Assembly (NCBI GenBank): GCA_900771975.1
Contig: CAAGPV010000057.1
Location: forward strand, 1 to 40,620
Direction of reading: 5' to 3'
Source of the DNA: an uncultured Prevotella sp.
GTDB lineage: Bacteria > Bacteroidota > Bacteroidia > Bacteroidales > Bacteroidaceae
Length of the DNA stretch: 40,620 nucleotides
Position numbers and translations under genes: made by a program. Positions 7,058-14,289 of this stretch are shown here, one piece after another. Within the stretch, counting starts at the first letter, position 1; the number at the start of each line of letters is the position of its first letter. The notes beneath the pieces were generated by a model. That model was not told the DNA's origin. It saw nothing but the letters and a program-made list of their open reading frames with translations, and did no database searches.

Positions 7058-7942
7058 TCACCCTTTCTTCCTCGACAATATCGTCTGTAGCACCACGGAG
7101 ATGATTATCAAGAACACGCCAATCCAGAAAGAGAAGTTCAGTTCCTGTCCCTCGTCGAACATGATCATTGCCAACACGATGCTATAGATGGGTTCAAGGT
7201 TGTAGCTCAGGTTTACGGTGAAGGCAGATATCGTGCGTAACGCTTGGAGCTGGGTGAGAAACGGACCGATGGTAAACACGGAGGCAAACACAGGGATATA
7301 GACCCTGTCCCACCCCATGGGAAACAGAGCCACTGAGGGATACATACGGCAATAGAAAGGGAGCACAAGGGAGAGGAAGCCCCATCCCATCAGCAGTTCA
7401 TACAGGAGCATCGTACTGCTCGAATGTCCCGTATGGTACTGTACGCGCTTGCTTGCCACGGCAAAAAGCGTGTAGAACAACGCCGAGAACGTGCCGAGAA
7501 TGATGCCAGTGCGATGGCGCGTGTCGAGACCGAAGATGAGCAATATCCCGACAAGTGTTATCATGCTCAACATCAGTTCGCGCGGCGAGAGACGCCTATG
7601 TCCTGCAAGCGGTTCGATGATTGCCGTAAAGAAGCCGTTCAAGGCGATGCACACCACGGCGATGCTCACGTTAGAAGCCTTAATGCTGGCATAGAACAAT
7701 GTCCAGTGTATCGCCAACAACACCCCGCAGAAGCCAATCCTTAACAGGTGTACCTTGTTAGGCAAGCTCAACTGGTGGCTCATTCTCATTACCAGAGCAA
7801 GCACGGCAGCCGCTATTATCATCCTGTACCAAACCAGCGGCAGTTCTGCCAATGATATCAATCTGCCAAACACTCCCGTTGCCCCGGCAAGCAATATGCC
7901 CGTATGCAAACGGAGATAATCGTTACTGTTGTCTTCCTGCAT
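7058..7942 (-). CDS. EamA-family (DMT superfamily) transporter
   Basis: 294 residues with about ten predicted transmembrane helices in two repeated halves of five, the EamA layout. The first half runs from LHTGILLAGATGVFGRLI to the Gly-rich LMLSMITLVGILLIFGL; the second starts GIILGTFSALFYTLFAVASK and ends VFLIIISVVLQTI. The conserved segment LPLVWYRMIIAA after the first helix is typical. Members export small metabolites or amino acids at the inner membrane; the substrate cannot be told from sequence. The start at 7942 follows the -7 box CAAAGTTA (minus TAACTTTG) at 7980-7987. It is single and divergent from the Rpn gene. Confidence 0.85.
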   Translation of the reverse strand: MQEDNSNDYLRLHTGILLAGATGVFGRLISLAELPLVWYRMIIAAAVLALVMRMSHQLSLPNKVHLLRIGFCGVLLAIHWTLFYASIKASNVSIAVVCIALNGFFTAIIEPLAGHRRLSPRELMLSMITLVGILLIFGLDTRHRTGIILGTFSALFYTLFAVASKRVQYHTGHSSSTMLLYELLMGWGFLSLVLPFYCRMYPSVALFPMGWDRVYIPVFASVFTIGPFLTQLQALRTISAFTVNLSYNLEPIYSIVLAMIMFDEGQELNFSFWIGVFLIIISVVLQTILSRKKG

Positions 7943-7979
7943 TGTATCTTACAAAATGCAAATTAACGAAATTCGGCTG

Positions 7980-8037
7980 CAAAGTTACTAAAACAAGTTA
8001 AGAAACTGCTCTATTTCATTTAATATGTGTAAGTTTG
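7980..8037. promoter_or_regulatory. Divergent -7 boxes for the transporter and the Rpn nuclease
   Basis: TAACTTTG on the minus strand at 7987-7980 faces the EamA gene. TAAGTTTG on the plus strand at 8030-8037 faces the Rpn gene at 8062. Both match the Bacteroidetes -7 consensus; clear -33 partners are not obvious. Confidence 0.5.
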
Positions 8038-8061
8038 CAAAAAGGAAAACATTGAACGCTT

Positions 8062-9078
8062 ATGATACTGCATGTTGCAAATCCGATTTACGACTCCGTG
8101 TTCAAATACATAATGTCAGACGAACGCATATCAAAGACCATTCTCTCAGCTCTTCTGAAAAAAGAGGTTGTGAAAGTGGTCATGCGCCCGCACGAATACG
8201 TAAACGCAACTCGCGACACACTCTCCATGTTTCGCATAGACTTTGCTGCTACCGTGAGGGAAAAGGATGTTGAAAGCGGTGAAATGAAAGACCGTGTCAT
8301 TCTTATAGAATTACAGAAAACATGGCTCGACACCGAGACGCTTCGTTTCCGCCAATATCTTGGGGCACAGTATAGCAACAAAATTAACATCCGCGATGAC
8401 TCGCCGAAAGGCTTCGCCTACCCTATGGTGGCTGTCTACTTGCTCGGGCATCGGGTTGGCAACATAAATGAACCGGTGGTATATGTCAATCATGATGTTT
8501 ACGACTACGATGGTGAGGTAATCAAGGAAGGAAAGGAAGAGCCGTTTGTGGAGAGCCTTACCCACAATAGCATTATTGTGCAGATACCACAACTAAGAGG
8601 CCGTGTGAACAACCGCCTTGACAAAATACTAAGCATCTTTGACCAATCAAAGAAAGACACAGAAGATAAGCAGGTACTCAACATCGACGAAAAAAAATAT
8701 GAAGACGATGCTGACATGATGTATATGCTCCACCGCCTTACTGCCGCTGCCGCCAACTCTGAAATGCGCCAAGACATGAATGTTGAGGACGAATACTACA
8801 AAGCGATAGAAGACCGCGATACGGCAATAATGAAACGAGAGAAAGAGCTGAAGGAAAAGGACGAACAACTGCAACACAAGGACGAACAACTGCAGCACAA
8901 GGACGAACAACTGCAACACAAGGACGAACAACTGCAACACAAGGACGAACAACTGCAACACAAGGACGAACAACTTAAAAATATAGTAAAGTCGCTTTCA
9001 TCCAAAGGTATGAACATTCAGCAAATCGCAGGAATAACAGGTATTGGAAAAGATGACGTTATAGCAATGTTGAGATAG
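8062..9078 (+). CDS. Rpn-type PD-(D/E)XK nuclease / putative transposase with heptad repeat
   Basis: 338 residues. The N-terminal ~200 residues are the Rpn/PDDEXK_2 domain: NPIYDSVFKYIMSDERISK, then Asp60 in MFRIDF and the E-x-Q pair Glu83/Gln85 in ILIELQKTW, then TLRFRQYLGAQYSNK. The family was described as recombination-promoting nuclease (RpnA-E) and is often labelled transposase. Residues ~266-307 are KDEQLQH repeated five times plus a variant KDEQLKN, a coiled-coil linker. The last 30 residues (KGMNIQQIAGITGIGKDDVI) look like a short HTH-like end shared with the second Rpn gene at 26712. The perfect repeat at DNA level implies recent expansion. Confidence 0.9.
   Translation: MILHVANPIYDSVFKYIMSDERISKTILSALLKKEVVKVVMRPHEYVNATRDTLSMFRIDFAATVREKDVESGEMKDRVILIELQKTWLDTETLRFRQYLGAQYSNKINIRDDSPKGFAYPMVAVYLLGHRVGNINEPVVYVNHDVYDYDGEVIKEGKEEPFVESLTHNSIIVQIPQLRGRVNNRLDKILSIFDQSKKDTEDKQVLNIDEKKYEDDADMMYMLHRLTAAAANSEMRQDMNVEDEYYKAIEDRDTAIMKREKELKEKDEQLQHKDEQLQHKDEQLQHKDEQLQHKDEQLQHKDEQLKNIVKSLSSKGMNIQQIAGITGIGKDDVIAMLR
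8857..8976 (+). repeat. Five-and-a-half-copy 21-nt tandem repeat inside the Rpn gene
   Basis: Unit AAGGACGAACAACTGCAACAC, five in-frame copies from 8857 to 8961 with a single A/G difference in one copy, then a partial sixth. It encodes the KDEQLQH heptads. Confidence 0.95.
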
Positions 9079-9143
9079 AACAAGTTCTTCTCGCATTGTA
9101 GGTTAGTATTCTTGCCCTATAGCAGGGCATAAGGTTCAACCGA

Positions 9144-9193
9144 CAAGAAAAGGCTCTTCCCAATCTCAATGATTGGCGAAGAGCCTTTTCTTG
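9144..9193. terminator. Very strong bidirectional hairpin after the Rpn gene
   Basis: CAAGAAAAGGCTCTTC pairs perfectly with GAAGAGCCTTTTCTTG. An inner CCAATC/GATTGG extends the stem, with a one-base bulge and a 5-nt loop. It ends the Rpn transcript. Confidence 0.8.
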
Positions 9194-9212
9194 TTTACGT
9201 CAGTACTTGCCA

Positions 9213-9266
9213 CAAGTACGGCTGTACTACCCTGCAAGTACAACCGTACTACACAAGGAGTACTAC
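9213..9266. repeat. Direct repeats CAAGTAC-N4-GTACTAC
   Basis: CAAGTACGGCTGTACTAC (9213-9230) and CAAGTACAACCGTACTAC (9235-9252) differ only in the middle, and a third partial copy CAAGGAGTACTAC follows at 9254-9266. Each copy has inverted GTAC ends. They lie at the edge of the fragment graveyard and may mark old insertion boundaries. Confidence 0.6.
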
Positions 9267-9309
9267 ACCCGTTTCATGGCTTTCACCTGACAATCTGTTC
9301 GGTAATGAC

Positions 9310-9452
9310 ACTCAATGGTCCTTTCCCGAGTGTTCATCTCGTCCTTCACAGAAAAGTTGCACCATGGTTTCACTTCCTGTTTTCCCTTCATAGCGATGGT
9401 CTCGGCGTTGTGGAAGACTTCCATATACCGGAAGGCGAGATGGCGATACAGG
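9310..9452 (-). pseudogene. Degraded tail of an AAA-ATPase/PD-(D/E)XK protein
   Basis: In one minus frame the stretch RYMEVFHNAETIAMKGKQEV, then KPWCNFSVKDEM, aligns with the end of the intact domain at 1313-1648 (RRYAEAYAMKGKQVVKAGLN, FSVRDEE). The nuclease core and the rest of the gene are gone and no start is available. It is a non-functional remnant of the same family. Confidence 0.65.
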
Positions 9453-9472
9453 TTTGGCTAACAGACGGTTTA

Positions 9473-9601
9473 TTACTTCTTTACAACCTTCCTGTTGTTG
9501 ATGATGTATATTCCTGACGGTATACACTTTATGTCTCTGCCGTAGCTGATTACGGTTTTCCCATCAACCGAAGCGAGCAGTTCGCCATCACGGTAGAGAC
9601 G
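9473..9601 (-). pseudogene. Orphan type IX secretion C-terminal tail
   Basis: The minus frame gives RLYRDGELLASVDGKTVISY, then CIPSGIYIINNRKVVKK and a stop at 9473. That is the usual end of a T9SS-exported Bacteroidetes protein (PSGIYIINxRKVVKK). It is preceded by a stop, with no cargo domain and no start. It is the last ~42 codons of a lost secreted-protein gene. Confidence 0.65.
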
Positions 9602-9696
9602 CTATCGGCAAGAGTGTTGGCTTCACTTCCACCAACGACTTCATCATCGCTTTCAAGAAGATTGTGGGTATGACGCCTTCTGTATACAAGCGCTTC
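9601..9696 (+). pseudogene. Remnant of an AraC-type HTH end
   Basis: The plus frame from 9601 reads AIGKSVGFTSTNDFIIAFKK, then IVGMTPSVYKRF. This is the second helix-turn-helix and signature of AraC/XylS regulators (VGFxSxxxFxxxFKKxxGxTPSxYR). Compare the intact regulator at 12411, which ends LGFKSRSNFAVTFKKITGLS. It has no upstream part and runs straight into the 3' end of the DUF262 gene. Confidence 0.7.
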
Positions 9697-9699
9697 CTT

Positions 9700-10818
9700 T
9701 TATTTGCCTCCTTTTATTCTGTTGCAGTTGCGGCAAAGCATCTGGCAGTTGTCTGCAACGGTAGTTCCGCCCTCGCACCAAGGCTTTATGTGGTCGGCCT
9801 CCATCTCTTCCAGCTCGAAGTGTTTGCCACAGTGCGGACAAATGCCTTTCTGCCGCTCATAGGCTTCGCGCTTCTGTTTCTTGTCAAACGTGCGGAAACT
9901 CAGGTCGCGCAGGTCGCCACTAAGCACATAGCGATAGATGCCCGACTTCTTCATTATCTCGTCGTCCTCCATGAGATCGTGAATCCGTTGTTCAAGTTGG
10001 TCGGTGTCGTAGATTCCAGTGCCGAACTCGTCGAACATCGCGCCCCAGTCGAGACCTTTCATCTCCTTGCGGTATTTCTTAAATGTAGACTTCACCCAGG
10101 TTATGACCTGTGAGAAATAAGCCCAAAGTTGATTGGCGTTAGGGTCTTGCTGATGCATGGCCATATATTTGTCGATGGGTGAGGAGTCGGAAATGCCGTC
10201 ATGCCGTGCCGCCCATTTCAATACTGTTTCAAGGTAAGCCTGCTCTTCGAGTTTGCCCGTCATGTAGCCACCTGCCATCTTGTAGGCCGCGCACCCATTC
10301 TTGCTGAAATGGCGGCGTGCATCGGTTATGAAAGGACCTACATATACGGCATTGCGCAATTCCTGGTCTAACAGTCTTTCACCGGCAATGTTTATCACGC
10401 GGAACCAGTCGAGCTTTTCTTTGTCCGTACCGTTGCAGAAATATACGGTCAACTCATAATTGAAGAACTTCTCCTTCTCCTCCTCCGTCAGGTTATCGAA
10501 ATACAATACCGGGCGGTCTTTTTTGACAATGTTGAAGTCATGTTGGTAGTACCCACAGATAGACAGTGTGCGCTGCTGTCCGTCTATCATTTCGAACGTG
10601 CCATCATCGGCCACACTCCAGTACATTATGTTCAGCGGAAATCCTTTAAGGATTGTTTCTATGACAGCTTGCTGCTGTCTCAAGTCGTAGCGGAACTCCC
10701 GCTGGTAAGGCGGGCGGATGTTCAACTTGCCACCATAGCCGTAGACTCCTTCTGTAGGGGAATTGGTGTAACCGGATATGAGGTCGCGTATTGGAATTTG
10801 TTTAGGTTTTATGTCCAT
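9700..10818 (-). CDS. DUF262 (GmrSD-like) and HNH nuclease, likely restriction enzyme
   Basis: 372 residues. The N-terminal DUF262/ParB-like domain carries PPYQREF (residues ~36-42) and the diagnostic DGQQRTLSI at 79-87, the nucleotide-handling motif seen in GmrS-like proteins. The C-terminal ~45 residues are an HNH/McrA-type zinc-finger nuclease: CPHCGKHF, then EADHIKPWCEGG and CRNCNRIKGG, with the catalytic DH and four zinc-binding cysteines. The gene starts 5 nt after the methyltransferase stop, so the two are one operon, and a restriction-modification role follows from that pairing. The GmrSD family includes modification-dependent enzymes, but here a cognate methyltransferase points to protection of self rather than cutting of modified DNA. 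Cleavage specificity is unknown. Confidence 0.85.
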   Translation of the reverse strand: MDIKPKQIPIRDLISGYTNSPTEGVYGYGGKLNIRPPYQREFRYDLRQQQAVIETILKGFPLNIMYWSVADDGTFEMIDGQQRTLSICGYYQHDFNIVKKDRPVLYFDNLTEEEKEKFFNYELTVYFCNGTDKEKLDWFRVINIAGERLLDQELRNAVYVGPFITDARRHFSKNGCAAYKMAGGYMTGKLEEQAYLETVLKWAARHDGISDSSPIDKYMAMHQQDPNANQLWAYFSQVITWVKSTFKKYRKEMKGLDWGAMFDEFGTGIYDTDQLEQRIHDLMEDDEIMKKSGIYRYVLSGDLRDLSFRTFDKKQKREAYERQKGICPHCGKHFELEEMEADHIKPWCEGGTTVADNCQMLCRNCNRIKGGK

Positions 10819-10823
10819 AATAG

Positions 10824-11816
10824 TTACTTTTTACGTTGTATGAAAACACGGGCGTATGTATTTTTGCCATTTATCAATGGTCGTGCGTCTTTCTCTCCTT
10901 TAAAGGGAATTCCGACTATATCAGCATTGTAGCCTGCAGATGCACACATGCCGAGAATTTCGAATTGGTCGGGATTGTATTTATCAATGAATGTGATAGG
11001 TACTCCCATAACGCCATCGTAATCACACGGAATATCTGCCGTCTTGTTTACGTTTATTGCATCATAATTATCATATTTAGGAAATTCTTCGGGAGAATAG
11101 GTCTTATAGAGAATGAGGTTTTCGTGACGCTCCTTGTAGTCGAGATTAGTGAACCAAGTTACGCCAGAAACTCTAATCATACCTTTCCTGTGGTCTCCAG
11201 CAGTAGCAGTATCCTCATACGCAGAAATAAAATGTCCAGCGTTTCCTTTGAACCCAAATCCAAGCCACATTTTATTTCCTTTTATCAAAGGAAAAATTTC
11301 TTTATATGACAAAGCATTTTGATGTCCAATTATCAAGAACTTTTTTCCATATTCCATCAACTGTCCCACATATTCCCTAAACAACGAGAATGGTGGATTC
11401 GTCACCACGATGTCAGCCTCTTTCAGCAATTCGATACATTCCTTGCTGCGGAAGTCACCGTCGCCCTTCAGTGGCTTGACGCCAATCTCCTCGGCATCGG
11501 GAATATGGTTGCCGCTTTTGTCGCCTTCATAGACGAGATACACGGCCTGCTGGCTCTTGTTTTGACTGAATAGATCCATGTCTTGGTTTTTGTAGCAGGT
11601 GGTTATGAGTTTCTTCAATCCGAGAAACTCAAAGTTGTAGGCGAAATAAGTGAAGAAGTTGCTCACGCGCGGGTCGTCACAGTTGCATAGCACTGTCTTT
11701 CCGCGAAAATGCTCACGGTAGTGGCGCAGTTCGTTGTTGATGTCCTCAAGCTGGGTGTAGAATTCGTCCTTCTTGGCTGCCTTTGCCCTGTCTATGCTTC
11801 TTTTTGCCATAAACAT
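10824..11816 (-). CDS. EcoRI-family adenine-specific DNA methyltransferase
   Basis: 330 residues matching the EcoRI methylase family (PF13651). Motifs include the family start RAKAAKKDEFYTQLEDINNE, CNCDDPRVSNFF (residues ~44-55, SAM-binding region) and the catalytic NPPF at 140-143 (IVVTNPPFSLF). M.EcoRI itself makes N6-adenine in GAATTC, but family members vary, so the target here is not assigned. The first ATG at 11816 gives MFMAKRS; the internal Met3 is equally possible. It lies behind a long leader with two hairpins (11820-11888) and is followed by the DUF262-HNH gene, so methylation is made before the nuclease, as expected for safe establishment. Confidence 0.9.
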   Translation of the reverse strand: MFMAKRSIDRAKAAKKDEFYTQLEDINNELRHYREHFRGKTVLCNCDDPRVSNFFTYFAYNFEFLGLKKLITTCYKNQDMDLFSQNKSQQAVYLVYEGDKSGNHIPDAEEIGVKPLKGDGDFRSKECIELLKEADIVVTNPPFSLFREYVGQLMEYGKKFLIIGHQNALSYKEIFPLIKGNKMWLGFGFKGNAGHFISAYEDTATAGDHRKGMIRVSGVTWFTNLDYKERHENLILYKTYSPEEFPKYDNYDAINVNKTADIPCDYDGVMGVPITFIDKYNPDQFEILGMCASAGYNADIVGIPFKGEKDARPLINGKNTYARVFIQRKK

Positions 11817-11819
11817 ATA

Positions 11820-11888
11820 TGATTGATAGTTATGTGAAAGTTACGAGCACGAACTATCAATCACGCCAAGACGCAAAAAGGGCGTGAT
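11820..11888 (-). promoter_or_regulatory. Paired inverted repeats directly upstream of the methyltransferase
   Basis: TGATTGATAGTT (11820-11831) and AACTATCAATCA (11852-11863) form a perfect 12-bp inverted repeat 3 nt from the methyltransferase start. An overlapping stem ATCACGCC (11860-11867) with GGCGTGAT (11881-11888) shares its bases, so the two structures exclude each other. This arrangement suits an operator or an RNA switch controlling methyltransferase expression. Confidence 0.65.
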
Positions 11889-12257
11889 GCTCCTTATTAC
11901 GTTCAGCTATGAGGCAGCCTCGGAATGGAAACCTCAGACAACTTATAAAGATACACCACGCCTATGCGCGATGCATTTCTATTATACAAGTTGTCCAAGG
12001 CACTCCATATCGAATGCCTTTTCACAATTATTTCTGCTACGTTATTTCCAATAAGTTTCCGAGGCTTTTGGCTGAACGTGAAATAATAGCGAATGCTTTG
12101 TTTTTTACCAACGATGTCATGAGCGGAATTCTGTTGTCGGCATTACGCCAAACGCGGAAACTCCGTCACTCTGCAAAGTTACAAATTATTGACGAAATAG
12201 CTTCTTGATTATTTGATAAATAACCAGAGAATGCACTTGACACGCATACTACAACGG

Positions 12258-12298
12258 CAACATCCACTTATAGCAAAAAGAGGATGTTGTTGTTTTTT
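12258..12298 (+). terminator. Hairpin with T-tract
   Basis: CAACATCC pairs with GGATGTTG around a 16-nt loop, followed by TGTTTTTT on the plus strand. No plus-strand gene is known to end here; it may insulate the regulator gene downstream. Confidence 0.55.
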
Positions 12299-12319
12299 AA
12301 GAGGAAAGAGAGAGATTTC

Positions 12320-12350
12320 TTGGTATTTAGCAGATAAAGATGTAAGTTTG
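12320..12350 (+). promoter_or_regulatory. Promoter of the TPR/AraC regulator
   Basis: -33 TTG at 12320-12322 and -7 TAAGTTTG at 12343-12350 with a 20-nt spacer, 60 nt before the start at 12411. Confidence 0.6.
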
Positions 12351-12410
12351 CATAACCAATAACTCTATAAAAGGCTTATAACAATATAAACAGAAAAAGG
12401 ACTCTCATTA

Positions 12411-14021
12411 ATGCCAAGATACATACACCTGATAATAATATTGCTCTCATTCTTTGCTGCCACAGCAAAAGGAGCACAGGCTTCCTACAGTCTGTCGGAA
12501 TACGAGCGGTGGGCAAAGCTCTCTACCGACTCGCTGATGAACCGTGGCAGAAAATACCTGCTCAGCGGTGAAAAGCCAGACTCGGCACTCATCTGCTACA
12601 CCATCATCACTTCGAGATATAAAAGCGGGGAAGCATCACGCCACGAACTCTACCAGTATGCCAAGGCTCTTAACAATATGGGATTTCTCTTTGCCGGCCA
12701 CTATCTGGACTACGAGAAGGCATATGCATATCTCACACAGTCGCTGAAGCTATCGAGGGAGAAGGGATTCAGCGACAATCTGCCCTACGTTTACCTCAAT
12801 CTTGCCGCCGTTTACGAGAACCGCAAATCGGTTTTCGGCATCAACGACCCTAAGCACGACGCTCTGAAGAACATGCGCCTTGCCTTTAAAAGCGCCACTA
12901 AAGAGAAAGAATGGAACGTGGCATACACCTGTTTCACCAACCTACTGAACATGGCGGCAGACGATAACACACTGCACAGCATTCAGGGAGAAATAAAAAT
13001 CTTCAAGTCTATCGCCCATCGTCACCCTACCCCAATGGGAAAGTTTGCCATGGAATTGCTCGTATATGAAGAGGCCTATGACAAAGGAGAGTACGGCAAC
13101 GCCTTATACCATGCCTTACAGATGAAGACCTTGGCGGCTAACATTCCCGACATAGGCATGGAGTGTGAGCTTAGTGCACGGTGGAAAGTGGCAAAAGCTC
13201 TTGCTGGGATGGGAGATTTCAAGACGGCAGAGACGACTTACGAACACATTGCCGACTTTATCCGCGAAAAGGATCTGGACAACGAGATGGTGAACCTCTA
13301 CGAGGCTTACAAGGAGTTGTATCAGCAAATGGGCGACCAGGAGAAAGCCCAACAATACGACTACCTGTATCTGAAGGAAAAGGACAACCTGTTTCACCGC
13401 AGCAACGTGGAGAAGATGGAGCGTTCCCACTTTGTAAGCGAGATAAACAACGTGAACGAACAGATGGAACAACTGAATGCCAAGCGCCGGAACTTGTGGA
13501 TAACACTTGTCGTTGTCATCCTGTTCTGTGTAGTAATCGTAGCGGCATTGGTCTTTATCATCAGAGGATTCTTCCGACAAAGGACTTACATAAAGATTCT
13601 CTACGAAAAGAATCTGGCTCTCGCCAAGGCGGAAAAGCCGAAAGAAAAGAAAGCGGCAACACTCGACGAGGACCGCATCAATGAACTTTGCGACAAGATA
13701 GACCGGGCACTGCTCGACAATTCGCTCATCTGCTCGCCTGATTTCTCCCTGCAGCAGCTTGCCGAACACATCGGGTCTAACTATAAATATGTGTCACAGG
13801 TTATCAACGAAAGATACCAAAAAAACTTCCGCCTGCTCGTTAACGAGGCAAGAGTGAAAGAAGCCTGTCGCAGACTTGGCGACCCAGAGCACTACGGAAA
13901 CCTCACAATAGAGGCCATATCAACAGGACTGGGCTTCAAGTCAAGGTCAAACTTCGCCGTGACATTTAAGAAAATAACAGGTCTATCGCCCTCTGACTTC
14001 CAGAAAATGGCAAAAGAATAG
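12411..14021 (+). CDS. Membrane-spanning TPR sensor with C-terminal AraC HTH
   Basis: 536 residues. A signal peptide or anchor covers residues 1-24 (IHLIIILLSFFAATAKG). Residues ~35-330 are TPR-like helical repeats (ALICYTIITSRY, ALNNMGFLFAGHYLDYEKAY, AETTYEHIADFI). A coiled segment at ~330-360 leads to a transmembrane helix at 361-385. The cytoplasmic C-terminus (440-532) is an AraC-type DNA-binding domain (SLQQLAEHIGSNYKYVSQVI, LGFKSRSNFAVTFKKITGLS). The periplasmic repeats would sense a signal and pass it through one helix to the DNA-binding end, as in Bacteroidetes hybrid regulators without the kinase parts. This architecture recurs in Prevotella. It lies directly upstream of the C10 protease gene, which it may control; that link is inference. 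Confidence 0.85.
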   Translation: MPRYIHLIIILLSFFAATAKGAQASYSLSEYERWAKLSTDSLMNRGRKYLLSGEKPDSALICYTIITSRYKSGEASRHELYQYAKALNNMGFLFAGHYLDYEKAYAYLTQSLKLSREKGFSDNLPYVYLNLAAVYENRKSVFGINDPKHDALKNMRLAFKSATKEKEWNVAYTCFTNLLNMAADDNTLHSIQGEIKIFKSIAHRHPTPMGKFAMELLVYEEAYDKGEYGNALYHALQMKTLAANIPDIGMECELSARWKVAKALAGMGDFKTAETTYEHIADFIREKDLDNEMVNLYEAYKELYQQMGDQEKAQQYDYLYLKEKDNLFHRSNVEKMERSHFVSEINNVNEQMEQLNAKRRNLWITLVVVILFCVVIVAALVFIIRGFFRQRTYIKILYEKNLALAKAEKPKEKKAATLDEDRINELCDKIDRALLDNSLICSPDFSLQQLAEHIGSNYKYVSQVINERYQKNFRLLVNEARVKEACRRLGDPEHYGNLTIEAISTGLGFKSRSNFAVTFKKITGLSPSDFQKMAKE

Positions 14022-14045
14022 CACTTACAAAACGCAACTTATAAT

Positions 14046-14096
14046 GCATAAAGGCTTGCAGAAAACCTTCAAAATGCAAGTTTTTATGCCTTTTCA
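14046..14096 (+). terminator. Hairpin terminator after the regulator
   Basis: GCATAAAGGCTTGCA (14046-14060) pairs with TGCAAGTTTTTATGC (14075-14089) including two G-U pairs, with CTTTTC following. Confidence 0.65.
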
Positions 14097-14161
14097 TGTT
14101 CTTATTCATGTTTTAGAACGACCGCAAGGAATTAACCATACACTTTTTTCTGTCATTTTAA

Positions 14162-14169
14162 TATCTTTG
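14162..14169 (+). promoter_or_regulatory. -7 box of the C10 protease gene
   Basis: TATCTTTG matches the Bacteroidetes -7 consensus, 120 nt before the ATG at 14290. A clear -33 partner is not visible. Confidence 0.5.
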
Positions 14170-14289
14170 CCACTGCTAAGTGACGCAAAGAAATAAAACG
14201 TATTATGCCAAGACGGCATCGGCTTCATACCCATTTATTTTTCCGTCGCCAAGACACAAAACAAGAATATCAACTTACACCATTGTATT

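Larger units (their letters stand above)
11817..12410. other. Structured leader and divergent promoter region
   Basis: About 590 nt with no convincing gene. The minus strand carries the methyltransferase -7 box TAACTTTG (12181-12174), giving a ~360-nt leader. Within it are the inverted repeats at 11820-11888, a GAGGC-A-GCCTC hairpin near 11910, and two related ACAACTT(G)TATAA segments near 11938 and 11978. The plus strand holds a terminator-like hairpin (12258-12298) and the promoter of the regulator gene. Confidence 0.5.

Noticed and set aside
8796..9017. Minus-strand frames rich in repeated CSSLCCS or QLFVLVL
   Set aside because: Shadows of the 21-nt repeat in the Rpn gene.
9213..9266. Possible CRISPR-like direct repeats
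   Set aside because: Only two to three copies with 1-4-nt spacing and no cas genes nearby.
11909..12208. 99-codon plus-strand frame upstream of the regulator
   Set aside because: It lies in the structured leader of the minus-strand methyltransferase, overlaps that gene's -7 box and shows no known domain.
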